The notes below the pieces were generated by a model. It did not search any database. It was not told where the DNA came from and saw nothing but the letters and a program-made list of their open reading frames with translations. This document shows, piece by piece, positions 1 to 6,785 of a stretch of DNA of 8,310 nt (the first letter of the stretch is position 1; every line of letters begins with the position of its first letter). Source of the DNA: Candidatus Bathyarchaeota archaeon (lineage in GTDB: Archaea; Thermoproteota; Bathyarchaeia; TCS64); assembly GCA_030613835.1 (NCBI GenBank), contig JAUWLH010000057.1:1-8310 (forward strand), written 5' to 3'. The position numbers and the translations under genes were made by a program.

Positions 1-2
1 AG

Positions 3-62
3 GAGATGCGCAAGGGCATGGGCGGCATACACTGCATGACCTGCCCGATTCTACGCACTTGA
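3..62 (+). CDS. C-terminal tail of a truncated protein with a CxxC motif
   Basis: The third frame is open from the window edge to a TGA at 60-62 and encodes about 19 residues ending in HCMTCPILRT. It is preferred over the other two forward frames because its codons (GAG, AAG, GGC, ACC, ATA) are mostly G/C in the third position, like the recognised genes nearby. The CxxC could be a metal or redox site. No family can be assigned from so short a tail, and the reading itself is uncertain because all three frames close within the first 70 bases. Confidence 0.3.
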   Translation, partial: EMRKGMGGIHCMTCPILRT

Positions 63-80
63 TATAAAACGCATCCAACA

Positions 81-178
81 CTTAATTTTTCAATAACATC
101 TTAAAAAAACCAGTTAGCTTAGCCTGGCTAGGCAGCTAAAAAACGGGTTAGAGAATCATCATAATTGATGCTCTTTTT
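81..178. terminator. Bidirectional terminator region between convergent genes
   Basis: Two hairpins lie here. The first has arms AGCT(116-119)+GCCT(122-125) and AGGC(130-133)+AGCT(134-137) with a two-base bulge; read on the minus strand it is followed by a T7 run (103-109). The second has arms GAGAATCA (151-158) and TGATGCTC (166-173) with one mismatch, followed on the plus strand by T5 (174-178) and on the minus strand by T6 (138-143). A further T5 lies at 86-90 after the partial plus-strand gene. Archaeal termination relies mainly on T-runs, so the T-runs are the stronger evidence. Confidence 0.5.
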
Positions 179-1043
179 AATCTTTCTCGCCATATATCAG
201 GCGAAGGTCCTCGAAGCTAAGCTTCTCGCCGCGACCCATCTTATCCATGGCCTCTTTCTTCATGGCGTCGGCCCGCTGCTGTGCGTTCATCTTCCTGAGC
301 TCTGCAACTTTAAGGTCTGATGCTTTGAGTCCGTCCCTCATCGCGTACACTTGAGGCATGATAAAGTTGAGGTCCTGCTTTATGAGGTCAACTTCCTTGA
401 TCTTGTCAACGTATCGCCCATGCACCTCATCGGCCTTGGCCCTATCCTTGTCGGTCTGCTCGTAAAACAGGATCATTCGCTCGTGATGCTCCTGACTCTG
501 CTCGGCCAACTGGTTGATCTCGTCTCTCATGATCCCGATCTTGGTCTGAGTAGCCCTCTTATCTGCAAGGACGCCCTGTTTCTTGCCCTGCTTCTCCTCG
601 ATGGCCTTGTAGCTCTCAAGGGTCTTCTTTAGCTCGCTTGCCCTCTGGAGCATCTCGTCCTCCCTGCCCAGCATCTGGGTTGTGGGGGTGGTCATTACCT
701 CCCACTCTATCCGCTCAAGGTCCTTCTGGACCGTCTCTTTCCTTGGCTTTCCCCTGTACTCCGCTCTGATGGCCCTGTCGGCCTCATCCAGGGCATCGTT
801 CTTCTCGTTAAGGGTATCGAATAAGGGTCCGAGTTTCTGCTTGATCTCCTGAATCTTTGCGTTAATCCTGTCACGCTCTGCACGGTGCTTCTGGGCCTGC
901 TCCCTGCTGGCCCTCGATGACTTGTTATGCCTGTCACGCTCTTCCTTGAGCTTTTTTATCTGATCGAAAAGGGTGTTCCTTGTCGTTCTTAGCTCGGTCG
1001 CCTGTATTTCAAGCGCGTCTAGTTTCAGTTCATCTGAAGACAT
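177..1043 (-). CDS. COG1340-type archaeal coiled-coil protein
   Basis: This 288-residue, highly charged protein is nearly all predicted helix and coiled coil (roughly residues 1-105 and 125-265), with no signal peptide or membrane segment, so it is probably cytosolic. It matches my memory of the archaeal COG1340 family of uncharacterised coiled-coil proteins: an N-terminal charged coil, a central break with a conserved IEWEVMTTP-type segment (about residues 112-120), a second coil, and a C-terminal GEKLSFEDLRLIYGE tail. Length is normal for the family. The biochemical role is not established; older automatic names such as phosphoserine phosphatase are unsupported, and there is no phosphatase motif here. 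The ATG at 1041-1043 is used, with no strong SD. It is transcribed alone, divergent from the racemase gene. The family call is fairly sure, the function unknown. Confidence 0.85.
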   Translation of the reverse strand: MSSDELKLDALEIQATELRTTRNTLFDQIKKLKEERDRHNKSSRASREQAQKHRAERDRINAKIQEIKQKLGPLFDTLNEKNDALDEADRAIRAEYRGKPRKETVQKDLERIEWEVMTTPTTQMLGREDEMLQRASELKKTLESYKAIEEKQGKKQGVLADKRATQTKIGIMRDEINQLAEQSQEHHERMILFYEQTDKDRAKADEVHGRYVDKIKEVDLIKQDLNFIMPQVYAMRDGLKASDLKVAELRKMNAQQRADAMKKEAMDKMGRGEKLSFEDLRLIYGEKD

Positions 1044-1084
1044 GTTGAGTACCCGTGTGAGTTTTTTCTCCTAATCCTGTATGG

Positions 1085-1104
1085 GAAGCCATACATATGT
1101 AAAA
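1085..1104 (-). promoter_or_regulatory. TATA-like promoter of the coiled-coil gene
   Basis: On the minus strand an AT-rich element reading TTTTACATATGTAT (1091-1104) lies about 50 bases upstream of the ATG. A start of transcription some 25 bases downstream would leave a leader of about 30 bases. This is a prediction from spacing and composition only. Confidence 0.4.
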
Positions 1105-1111
1105 GGGCTTC

Positions 1112-1127
1112 GTTGAAGGTTTTCAAC
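1112..1127. repeat. Perfect 6-bp inverted repeat in the divergent spacer
   Basis: GTTGAA (1112-1117), loop GGTT, TTCAAC (1122-1127). It lies between the divergent promoters of the coiled-coil and racemase genes. No T-run follows, so it is not a terminator; a regulator site is possible but nothing else supports it. Confidence 0.3.
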
Positions 1128-1165
1128 ATGGACTTGGAGAAAGTGCCATCATCTCCCCTTAGTCA

Positions 1166-1176
1166 ATCTTTTACGC
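1166..1176 (+). promoter_or_regulatory. TATA-like element ahead of the racemase gene
   Basis: The short AT-rich stretch ATCTTTTACG (about 1166-1175) is centred about 33 bases before the ATG at 1204. That spacing predicts transcription beginning near 1196-1200, an almost leaderless mRNA, in keeping with the absence of an SD site before the start codon. Confidence 0.35.
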
Positions 1177-1203
1177 TCCCCGTTCACGTATTCTACGTTG
1201 TAC

Positions 1204-2391
1204 ATGTCACGGTTTTTCGACAAGGATAAGGCAGACTGGATTAGGGGCAAGATGGAGGGTTACAGTTCGTGGATCGAGGTCGATCTGGATGCCATAGGCT
1301 TTAACCTGGAGCAGGTGAGGAAGATGACGGGCGCAGAGGTCGTGCCCTGCATTAAGAAGAACGCGTACGCCCACGGGATAATTCATGTGGTCGCGTACCT
1401 GGTAGAGAGAGGTGTGAAGCGGTTCCTCGTCGCCAAGTTCTGGGAGGCGAGGCAGATCAGGAAGGCTGGGCTCGCAGCCGGAGTCATCAACCAGGACCCT
1501 CTCTATACCGATGAGCAGTTCGCTGAGGTTGTCGAATCAGGCATCACGCAGGTCATCTACCACAGGGACTCGGCTAGGAGGCTAAGTGAGGCCGCCGTTT
1601 CATCTGGGAAAGAGGCATTGGTCTGGGTCAAGGTGGACACGGGTCTCGGTAGGGCTGGAGTCGTGCATGGAAAGGCGGTTGATCTCATCGAGTATATCAG
1701 CGGTCTGTCAAACCTGAGAGTGGAAGCGCTCTATACGACACTTCTTGAGGACGAGAACGACCCCTTACAGATACGGAGGCTCAAGGACGTTAAAGCTGCC
1801 CTCAAAAAGAAACGCATCCAAATCCCCACTCTGAGCATCGCAAGCAGCCACGGTATCTTCTTTGACCCTGACTCTCATCTGGACGCCGTCAGACCCGGTG
1901 TGATGTTGTTTGGCTGGTACCCCGTCCCCGAGGCGAAGAAAGAGCAGGTTGAACTCCATCAGGCTTTGAGCCTAAAGGGCAGGCTTGAGCACGTGAAATG
2001 GGTAGACAGGGGGACACCACTCACCTACGGCGGGGCGTATGTTGCAGAGAAGCGGATGAAAGTGGGTACCATGCACATGGGCTACAGCGACGGATACCTG
2101 CGCCAGCTCTCCAAGAAGGGGATAGTGAAGGTTGAGGGAAGTATATGCCCCATCATCGGAGGTGTCTCCATCAACCACTTCCTCGTGGACCTATCAGGAA
2201 CGGAAGCCGAGGTTGGGGATATGGTGGATGCAATCAGCTTCACCGGTGAAAACGACGCCCATGGATTATGCGACATCGCAGGAGTGGAGCCCTATCAATT
2301 AGCGGTCTGGATGAGCCCGTTGACACCCAGGGTCTATTACAGGAATAAAGTTCCTGTCGCCCTAAGTGAGCCAGAACTCCACTCACTATAA
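1204..2391 (+). CDS. Alanine racemase-family PLP enzyme, divergent active site
   Basis: A fold-type III PLP racemase of 395 residues, normal for alanine racemase plus a short N-terminal extension. Visible motifs: WIEVDLDAI; the PLP lysine in IKKNAYAHG (Lys51, family form VKANAYGHG); VDTGLGR; VRPG before LFG; GYSDGYLR with the expected catalytic Tyr294; and a C-terminal PRVYY. Several pocket residues differ from bacterial alanine racemase: the usual TH after the barrel strand is TT (near 179), ANS is ASS, and CMDQ is SINH (323-325). Both catalytic bases are kept, so activity is likely, but the substrate may not be alanine. Archaea lack peptidoglycan, so a catabolic or broad-specificity role is more likely than wall synthesis. 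A TTG at 1198 and an ATG at 1252 are alternative starts; ATG 1204 fits the TATA spacing. It is followed 87 bases later by the creatininase gene. Confidence 0.85.
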   Translation: MSRFFDKDKADWIRGKMEGYSSWIEVDLDAIGFNLEQVRKMTGAEVVPCIKKNAYAHGIIHVVAYLVERGVKRFLVAKFWEARQIRKAGLAAGVINQDPLYTDEQFAEVVESGITQVIYHRDSARRLSEAAVSSGKEALVWVKVDTGLGRAGVVHGKAVDLIEYISGLSNLRVEALYTTLLEDENDPLQIRRLKDVKAALKKKRIQIPTLSIASSHGIFFDPDSHLDAVRPGVMLFGWYPVPEAKKEQVELHQALSLKGRLEHVKWVDRGTPLTYGGAYVAEKRMKVGTMHMGYSDGYLRQLSKKGIVKVEGSICPIIGGVSINHFLVDLSGTEAEVGDMVDAISFTGENDAHGLCDIAGVEPYQLAVWMSPLTPRVYYRNKVPVALSEPELHSL

Positions 2392-2435
2392 TTTTCTTGT
2401 TCCAAAGAGATGCGTAAATCAGCCAAAAGTTCATC

Positions 2436-2448
2436 GATAATTTGTTAA
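2436..2448 (+). promoter_or_regulatory. TATA-like element ahead of the creatininase gene
   Basis: GATAATTTGTTAA lies about 36 bases before the TTG start at 2479, predicting a leader of roughly 10 bases. The 87-base spacer otherwise holds only a short T-rich stretch after the racemase stop (2392-2400). The gene could also be co-transcribed with the racemase. Confidence 0.35.
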
Positions 2449-2478
2449 GCTCGGGCATTCCCGTTTCCTTGATTAGTT

Positions 2479-3321
2479 TTGAGTGATAACGGTAAACTCA
2501 ACAAGTACTGGCTCCATGAGCTCACACGGCCTGCCTTCGAGGACTGGCTTGAGAAGGAGCCCGAGCCGGTGATAGTCATGGGTCTCGGAGCCATAGAGCA
2601 GCACGGGCCCCACCTGCCCTTGGGCACTGACAGCCTCGACAGCATGGAGATGATAGAGGAGATAGCGAGGCGCAGCAATAGCGTCTGCGTCATGCCCAGC
2701 TGGATTGGTTACAGTCCACATCACATGGGCTTCAAGGGCACGATAACTTTCAGCGAGGAGACATACCTGGGCGTCATCCTTGATACAATTGGATCATTAG
2801 CAGAGCACGGTGTCAAGCGCTTCGTCTTCTATAGTGGCCACGGAGGTAACATGCCAGTGCTGAATCTCGCCATGCAGGTAGCGCGTCTAAAGTTCAAGGT
2901 CATGTGCTACTACGCCATGGGTCCAAGGGGCTCGGAAGTGGGCAAGAAGATTATGGAGCGGATGGTCAAGTACAACGACCTCCACAGCGGAGTCAACGAG
3001 ACCAGCGCGGCCCTCCACCACTTCCCCGAACTCGTGGAGATGTGGAGGCTTGACGATTGGGAGCCCATGCTCAAGGTGGACCCCAAGGTCAAGGAGTACA
3101 TGGACCCGGAGCACCCTGCGACAGAGATTGCGAGGCAGGTTGTTGAAGTCAGCAGGGAGCCATCAACCCACCACTTCACATCAGACGGCATCTACGGTAC
3201 GAACGACCCGAGGACGGCTGACCCGGAGGAGTACGCAAAAAGGTTCGATGAGAGGTCCCAGTACTACGCTGACTTCATCAAGCTCTGGAAGACGGTTCCT
3301 GTCTCCAAGGGCTATAAGTAA
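2479..3321 (+). CDS. Creatininase-family metal-dependent amidohydrolase
   Basis: A 280-residue cytosolic enzyme of the creatinine amidohydrolase superfamily, which includes creatininase, the archaeal FAPy deformylase ArfB and mycofactocin peptidase MftE. The metal-site motifs are present in order: GAIEQHGPHLPLGTD (Glu40, His42, Asp51), SGHGGN (His121) and HSGVNETS (His169, Glu174), the last being the family HAGExETS motif with Val at the first Glu. The dinuclear metal site looks intact, so hydrolysis of an amide, probably cyclic, is likely; the substrate cannot be told. The C-terminal 70 residues are longer than in the small family members. Start is TTG: an in-frame TGA lies at 2470-2472, no other usable start intervenes, and the next in-frame GTG or ATG (2569, 2578) would cut into the core. 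It lies just after the racemase on the same strand. Family certain, substrate unknown. Confidence 0.88.
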   Translation: MSDNGKLNKYWLHELTRPAFEDWLEKEPEPVIVMGLGAIEQHGPHLPLGTDSLDSMEMIEEIARRSNSVCVMPSWIGYSPHHMGFKGTITFSEETYLGVILDTIGSLAEHGVKRFVFYSGHGGNMPVLNLAMQVARLKFKVMCYYAMGPRGSEVGKKIMERMVKYNDLHSGVNETSAALHHFPELVEMWRLDDWEPMLKVDPKVKEYMDPEHPATEIARQVVEVSREPSTHHFTSDGIYGTNDPRTADPEEYAKRFDERSQYYADFIKLWKTVPVSKGYK

Positions 3322-3402
3322 CTCAAAAACCTCATTTTCTACCATTAATCATTCGGTAATAATTCTTCATAGTTTATGATCCAATTATGTAATAATCCTG
3401 AA

Positions 3403-3416
3403 ATCTGTTTAAATTC
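3403..3416 (+). promoter_or_regulatory. Promoter of the zinc-ribbon/RDD operon
   Basis: TGTTTAAATTC (3406-3416) is a good archaeal TATA-like box, preceded by AAATC. It is about 38 bases before the ATG at 3451, so the leader should be about 12 bases. A small dyad, CGAG (3424-3427) and CTCG (3435-3438), lies between box and start. The T6 run at 3418-3423 could also help end transcription from the upstream gene. The rest of the 129-base spacer is AT-rich with no gene. Confidence 0.5.
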
Positions 3417-3450
3417 ATTTTTTCGAGTTTTGTGCTCGTGAACTAATAAA

Positions 3451-4302
3451 ATGGACGAAAACAAATCACAAGAAAATCAATACTGTAAGAGCTGTGGAAA
3501 TGACATCGAAAAAGATGCTGATTTCTGCCCAGTCTGCGGTGAACAGACTCGCAAGAGTGAGATAACGTACGTCAAGGCCAATAGAGGTGGTTTTGGCGCT
3601 GGACGGGTAATAGCCATCCTGCTAGGAGGCTTCCTGATCATGATATCGATCCCCATCCTATTTGGGGGTGGCGCCGTGATGGGCGTCAGCGGCATATTCG
3701 ACCAAGGCGGTGGGTACATCGGAGTCAATAACATCGACTTTGAGACCAGCACCCAAGTACTGATCGCCAAATCTATGGACATAGATGGCTTCGATCATGA
3801 TATCTACGATGGTCCACCGACTTGGCTCTGGGAGCCTCAGATCGGTGATCTCGTGAAGATCAAGATCAAGGCAGAAAGCAACGACGATAAGCCCGTTTTC
3901 ATCGGAATAATTAGAGAACAGGACGGACTGGAGTACTTCGGAGACGTAGAATACGACTACATCACGGACTTTCAAATGGAGAACCCTCGCTCAAGGCCAT
4001 ACATCACTTACAGGAGACACTCAGGTGATGAGGTGACCTTCGAGCCTGCTGACCTAGATATCTGGGTAGAGGAGGTACACGGGTTCGGTGAGCAAACTAT
4101 GATATGGGAGCCCGAGGCTGGCGATTACTGGCTTGTAATCATGAACGAGGACGCATCTGCGGGAGTTGACATGGAGACAGGACTGTCCGTCAGGGTGCCC
4201 ATACTGGGTAGCATTGGTAGAGGCCTATTCCTGGGCGGCGTCGTGAGCCTAGCCTTCGGAGTCGCAGTGGTCTACTTCGGGGCTATTAAGCCCAAAGATT
4301 AA
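3451..4302 (+). CDS. Zinc-ribbon membrane protein with conserved extracytoplasmic domain
   Basis: A 283-residue protein in four parts. Residues 11-30 form a zinc ribbon with cysteines 12, 15, 26 and 29 (CKSCG and CPVCG). Residues about 52-80 form a glycine-rich membrane segment. Residues about 83-250 are a soluble domain, probably outside the cell. Residues about 254-277 form a second membrane segment with a short tail. The outer domain has PVFIGI (about 148-153), a following aromatic acidic stretch, IWVEEVHGFGEQTMIWEPEAGDYWLVIMNEDASAGVD-type sequence (about 204-240) and a VPILGSIG exit. I recall the same FVGI...W..GDW.VVMN.D..GV pattern in unnamed membrane proteins of Actinobacteria, which suggests a widespread domain; I know no function. 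First gene of an operon: 13 bases and a strong SD lead to the RDD gene. Start ATG 3451 is clear. Confidence 0.75.
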   Translation: MDENKSQENQYCKSCGNDIEKDADFCPVCGEQTRKSEITYVKANRGGFGAGRVIAILLGGFLIMISIPILFGGGAVMGVSGIFDQGGGYIGVNNIDFETSTQVLIAKSMDIDGFDHDIYDGPPTWLWEPQIGDLVKIKIKAESNDDKPVFIGIIREQDGLEYFGDVEYDYITDFQMENPRSRPYITYRRHSGDEVTFEPADLDIWVEEVHGFGEQTMIWEPEAGDYWLVIMNEDASAGVDMETGLSVRVPILGSIGRGLFLGGVVSLAFGVAVVYFGAIKPKD

Positions 4303-4307
4303 GGAGG
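4303..4307 (+). promoter_or_regulatory. Strong ribosome binding site GGAGG
   Basis: GGAGG follows directly on the TAA of the preceding gene, eight bases before the ATG at 4316. It fixes the RDD start and marks the two genes as one operon. Confidence 0.85.
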
Positions 4308-4315
4308 AAAAGAGA

Positions 4316-4798
4316 ATGTACTGTAAGAGATGTGGAAAAGAGATAGCGGAAGATATAGAGTACTGCCCCGGATGTGGCGCGGCTATCAACGTCAGCGAGC
4401 TTGAGTTGGCCAGCACCGGTGAACGATTCCTGGCCTTCATCATAGACTCGATGCTAGTGGGCTTCGTGGTCGGAACGGTGTTCTGGCCTGGGTACCTCAT
4501 TGGCCCTCACGTCCCCTTCGTGGATGTGGGTTTCAGGAACCTTGCATTGTTCCTATACTGGACATACACAGAGGGAACGACAGGACAGAGCCTGGGAAAG
4601 AAGATCATGAAGATCAAGGTTACGGATCTGCAAGGAGATCCCATCGATATAAGCCGGAGTGCGTACCAAGCCATCGGCAAAGCCTTCCTGCTGCCCTTTG
4701 ACGCGATCGTGGGGTTGCTAATGTACCAGGACAAGGAACAGAGGCTGTTCAACCACCTCAGTGAAACTATCGTGGTGCGGGAGTACCTCCTCACCTAA
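4316..4798 (+). CDS. Zinc-ribbon RDD-family membrane protein
   Basis: A 160-residue protein that opens with a zinc ribbon (cysteines 3, 6, 17, 20; CKRCG and CPGCG) resembling the one on its operon partner. An RDD domain follows from about residue 33: ERFLAFIIDSMLVG with the Arg and Asp that name the family, TEGTTGQSLGKKIMKIKVTDLQG (the family G.T.GK signature, about 85-107), and a closing DKEQRLFNHLSETIVV. Hydrophobic segments lie at about 38-62, 74-84 and 118-137. RDD proteins are integral membrane proteins; some are proposed or shown to be ion transporters, but the family function is not settled. The matching zinc ribbons and tight operon suggest that both proteins form or regulate one complex. 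Confidence 0.85.
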   Translation: MYCKRCGKEIAEDIEYCPGCGAAINVSELELASTGERFLAFIIDSMLVGFVVGTVFWPGYLIGPHVPFVDVGFRNLALFLYWTYTEGTTGQSLGKKIMKIKVTDLQGDPIDISRSAYQAIGKAFLLPFDAIVGLLMYQDKEQRLFNHLSETIVVREYLLT

Positions 4799-4804
4799 AC
4801 TCGC

Positions 4805-4833
4805 TTTTTATCTAACCATTCAAAATTTTTTTT
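4805..4833 (+). terminator. T-run terminator after the RDD gene
   Basis: Two T-runs, T5 at 4805-4809 and T8 at 4826-4833, follow the RDD stop within 35 bases. No convincing hairpin precedes them. T-runs alone can stop archaeal RNA polymerase. The same AT-rich stretch, CTTTTTATC at 4804-4812, could serve as a TATA box for the small gene downstream. Confidence 0.5.
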
Positions 4834-4845
4834 GGGGATTCACAT

Positions 4846-4994
4846 TTGAAGCAAACTGTCCAAACAAGGCAAGGAACCTAGTCAGCTGCCTATGCACTTC
4901 TGCGGATTGCCCTAGAAAGAGGCTCTGCTGCGATTGCGTGGCGAACCACAGGAAGGCCGGCAACCTGCCAGCATACGTGAGACCCTCTGACTAA
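4846..4994 (+). CDS. Small cysteine-rich DUF6485-like protein, start unresolved, possibly frameshifted
   Basis: From 4857 to the TAA at 4992 the frame encodes CPNKARNLVSC, CLCTSADC, CCDCV and ANHRKAGNLPA segments. The spacing C-x9-C-x-C-x4-C-x5-CC-x-C-x3-H matches what I remember of DUF6485, a family of about 60-residue proteins of unknown function, probably metal-binding. The last conserved cysteine, in LPAC, is Tyr here. No ATG, GTG or TTG exists in frame close to the domain; the frame runs back to a GTG at 4761 inside the RDD gene. One extra A in the AAA at 4853-4855 would join a TTG at 4846 to the domain as M-K-Q-N-C-P-N-K, which is the normal family start, with GGGG eight bases upstream. 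So this is either a sequence error, a recent pseudogene, or an unusual start. Confidence 0.6.
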
Positions 4995-5014
4995 GGTTTT
5001 TAGTCTAGTGCACG

Positions 5015-6370
5015 TCACCACGACATTATTTTTTCAGCATAGTTTTCCCCTGTCTTCAACCGGTACACTTGGCCGGATTCATCTCTATCAAACACGGCTT
5101 CCTCGCCATGTGAACCGTAGCCCGAGGCGATCATCTTGAACCTGTTGCCCTCGATATGCTCAAGCTTCGTGGGTTCAAGCATAGGGTCAGGTAGGTTCGG
5201 GGTTACCACAATGAGACCTCCGTTGAACTCCAGCACCTCAGCATCCCTCCAGTCGCTCCTATACTTGCCGATGTAATCCCGCCAGGACTCATCAAAGGGC
5301 TTCATGTCCACAGGTTTCTCGGCCAATGGGTGAGCGACCCATGGAAATGCCTTGTCCACGTACTTGATGGGCTCACCGTCGTCCGCGTTTGTGAAAACGA
5401 TGACCGCCACCTTGTCTTTGAGGCTTATCTTGAGGTTTGTCCTGTATCCTTTCACGGCGCCACCGTGACCGATGTAGGTCTTGCCATTGAGCCTTGTGAT
5501 ACTGAACCCGATTCCCCAGCCCATGATCCATTTGGGGTCAACCCAGTGGAGTCTGTGCATCTCCCTCAGTGTCTCACCTTTAAGGACGCCCTCCTCATGA
5601 CCCTCCCTGAACTGGAACATAGCGAACCGAGCTAGATCCATGACGGTGGTCGCAAGGTTGGCAGCTGGCGTGATTCCTTTGCAGTCGGTGAAATCGCTTG
5701 CCTTGCGGGAGCCATCGGGCATCCTCCTGCCATAGCCCTTTGCCAGCTTGGAGTGATCCCTCGGGATGGTCTCCATGAAGCTGTCAATCATGCCCAGCGG
5801 GTCAAGAATGTTTTCCTTGACATAGTCCTCATACTTCACGCCTGAGACTTCCTCGACTATCATGCCGGCGAGGCTCACTGCCAGGTTACTGTACTTCCAC
5901 TTTCTCCACACGGGCAGAGTATGGACAAGTCCAGATAGGTTCTTGATAAGGTCCTTGGTCTCGGGGAACTGGTTGGTAGTCCAGTACGGTCCAGCGGCCT
6001 CCCTAGGAAGCCCCGAAGTATGTGTTACGAGGTTAACTACGCTGATTGGGCCCTTATCGTCCTTGATCTTGAACCATGGCAGGTAATCTCGGATAGGGTC
6101 ATACAGGTTGAGTTTTCCCTTCTCCTTAAGCTGCATAACCGCCGTGGATGTGAACAGTTTCGAGATAGATGCCACTCTGTAAATGGTGTCGGGGGCGGCG
6201 GGTATACTCTTCTCCTTGTCCGCGTAGCCGAAGCCCCTGCTCCACACGACCTCCTGGTCATATATCACCGCCGCAGATATGCCCGGCTGACCGCTGTAAG
6301 CCATCTGGGACTCAACCCATGATTCGAAGACACGAAGCCCTGAGGCCGCCTTCTCGTTAATCTTGACCAA
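5015..6370 (-). CDS. Serine beta-lactamase-fold hydrolase (class C / S12 family)
   Basis: A 451-residue member of the beta-lactamase/penicillin-binding-like family, which covers esterases, D-aminopeptidases and D-amidases as well as lactamases. Motifs: SISK (Ser68 nucleophile, Lys71), YSN (Tyr160, Asn162), HTSGLP (117-122) and GHGGAVKGY (His302) in place of KTG. The catalytic domain spans about 10-345, and a C-terminal beta-rich domain runs from about 362 to 451, as in DUF3471-type tails. There is no signal peptide or membrane segment, so it is probably cytosolic and unlikely to be a drug-resistance lactamase. Start is TTG: an in-frame TGA at 6377-6379 excludes anything longer, and no other start precedes the fold. 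GTGA six bases before it is a weak SD. It is the third gene of an operon, 40 bases after the VOC gene, and converges on the DUF6485-like gene with a 20-base gap. Confidence 0.88.
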   Translation of the reverse strand: MVKINEKAASGLRVFESWVESQMAYSGQPGISAAVIYDQEVVWSRGFGYADKEKSIPAAPDTIYRVASISKLFTSTAVMQLKEKGKLNLYDPIRDYLPWFKIKDDKGPISVVNLVTHTSGLPREAAGPYWTTNQFPETKDLIKNLSGLVHTLPVWRKWKYSNLAVSLAGMIVEEVSGVKYEDYVKENILDPLGMIDSFMETIPRDHSKLAKGYGRRMPDGSRKASDFTDCKGITPAANLATTVMDLARFAMFQFREGHEEGVLKGETLREMHRLHWVDPKWIMGWGIGFSITRLNGKTYIGHGGAVKGYRTNLKISLKDKVAVIVFTNADDGEPIKYVDKAFPWVAHPLAEKPVDMKPFDESWRDYIGKYRSDWRDAEVLEFNGGLIVVTPNLPDPMLEPTKLEHIEGNRFKMIASGYGSHGEEAVFDRDESGQVYRLKTGENYAEKIMSW

Positions 6371-6410
6371 AATAATTCACGTAATGGGATACGCGAATGA
6401 GGATAATAGG

Positions 6411-6785
6411 TTAAGCATCGAACCTTGGAACCCCACCAAACTTGGTCAGGTCCATGACCTCGATGCCGTTCCCGTAGGGATCCGATAGCACGGCGCATCT
6501 ACCGCACCGAATGTCAAAGGGCTCCACCAGCACCCTGTACCCCTTTTCCCTGTACTCCTTCACGAACTCCTCCACGTTCTCCACCTGGAAACTCACGTTT
6601 GGATTGGGCAGGGAGTCATCGGTGTGTAATACCAGCTCAGAGTCGTTGCCGGGGAAAAGCATACCCGCCATTGATTCGTCCCTCCACCCCAGCCTGAGCC
6701 CCAGCACCTCGACGTAGAACCGGATGGCCTCATCAAGATCGCCGACCCTGTGCATCACGGCGTCGATCTTCTTTATGCCAGTCAT
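6411..6785 (-). CDS. VOC-family (glyoxalase/dioxygenase fold) protein
   Basis: A 124-residue single-domain vicinal oxygen chelate protein, usual length for the group. The N-terminal half carries the hallmark MHRVGDLDEAIRFYVEVLGL (residues 11-30), with His12 as a likely metal ligand, and ELVLHTDD (His54). The second repeat has VSFQVENVEEFVKEYREKG and ends with DPYGNGIEVMDLT, where Glu109 is the usual ligand. The family spans glyoxalase I, dioxygenases, epimerases and antibiotic-binding proteins, so no reaction can be named. Its ATG lies inside the stop of the deacetylase gene (ATGA, four-base overlap), which implies translational coupling and a shared process. Two paired half-sites are needed, so it probably works as a dimer. 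Confidence 0.85.
   Translation of the reverse strand: MTGIKKIDAVMHRVGDLDEAIRFYVEVLGLRLGWRDESMAGMLFPGNDSELVLHTDDSLPNPNVSFQVENVEEFVKEYREKGYRVLVEPFDIRCGRCAVLSDPYGNGIEVMDLTKFGGVPRFDA

Noticed and set aside
351..632. Plus-strand open frame opposite the coiled-coil gene
   Set aside because: It is a leucine-rich mirror of the lysine/glutamate-rich coding strand and resembles no family.
1128..1229. Short plus-strand frame beginning ATGGACTTGGAG in the divergent spacer
   Set aside because: About 33 codons, no family features, overlaps the racemase start in another frame and has no SD.
3050..3379. Plus-strand 109-codon frame overlapping the creatininase gene
   Set aside because: Ser/Thr/Arg-rich low-complexity product typical of an out-of-frame shadow; the creatininase frame has intact catalytic motifs.
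4761..4856. N-terminal extension of the DUF6485-like frame back to a GTG
   Set aside because: It lies largely inside the RDD gene and crosses the T8 run; the translated residues do not resemble the start of the small cysteine-rich family.
5015..6370. Antibiotic-resistance beta-lactamase
   Set aside because: No signal peptide, HGG-type third motif, a C-terminal beta domain and an operon with hydrolases point to a metabolic S12-type enzyme.
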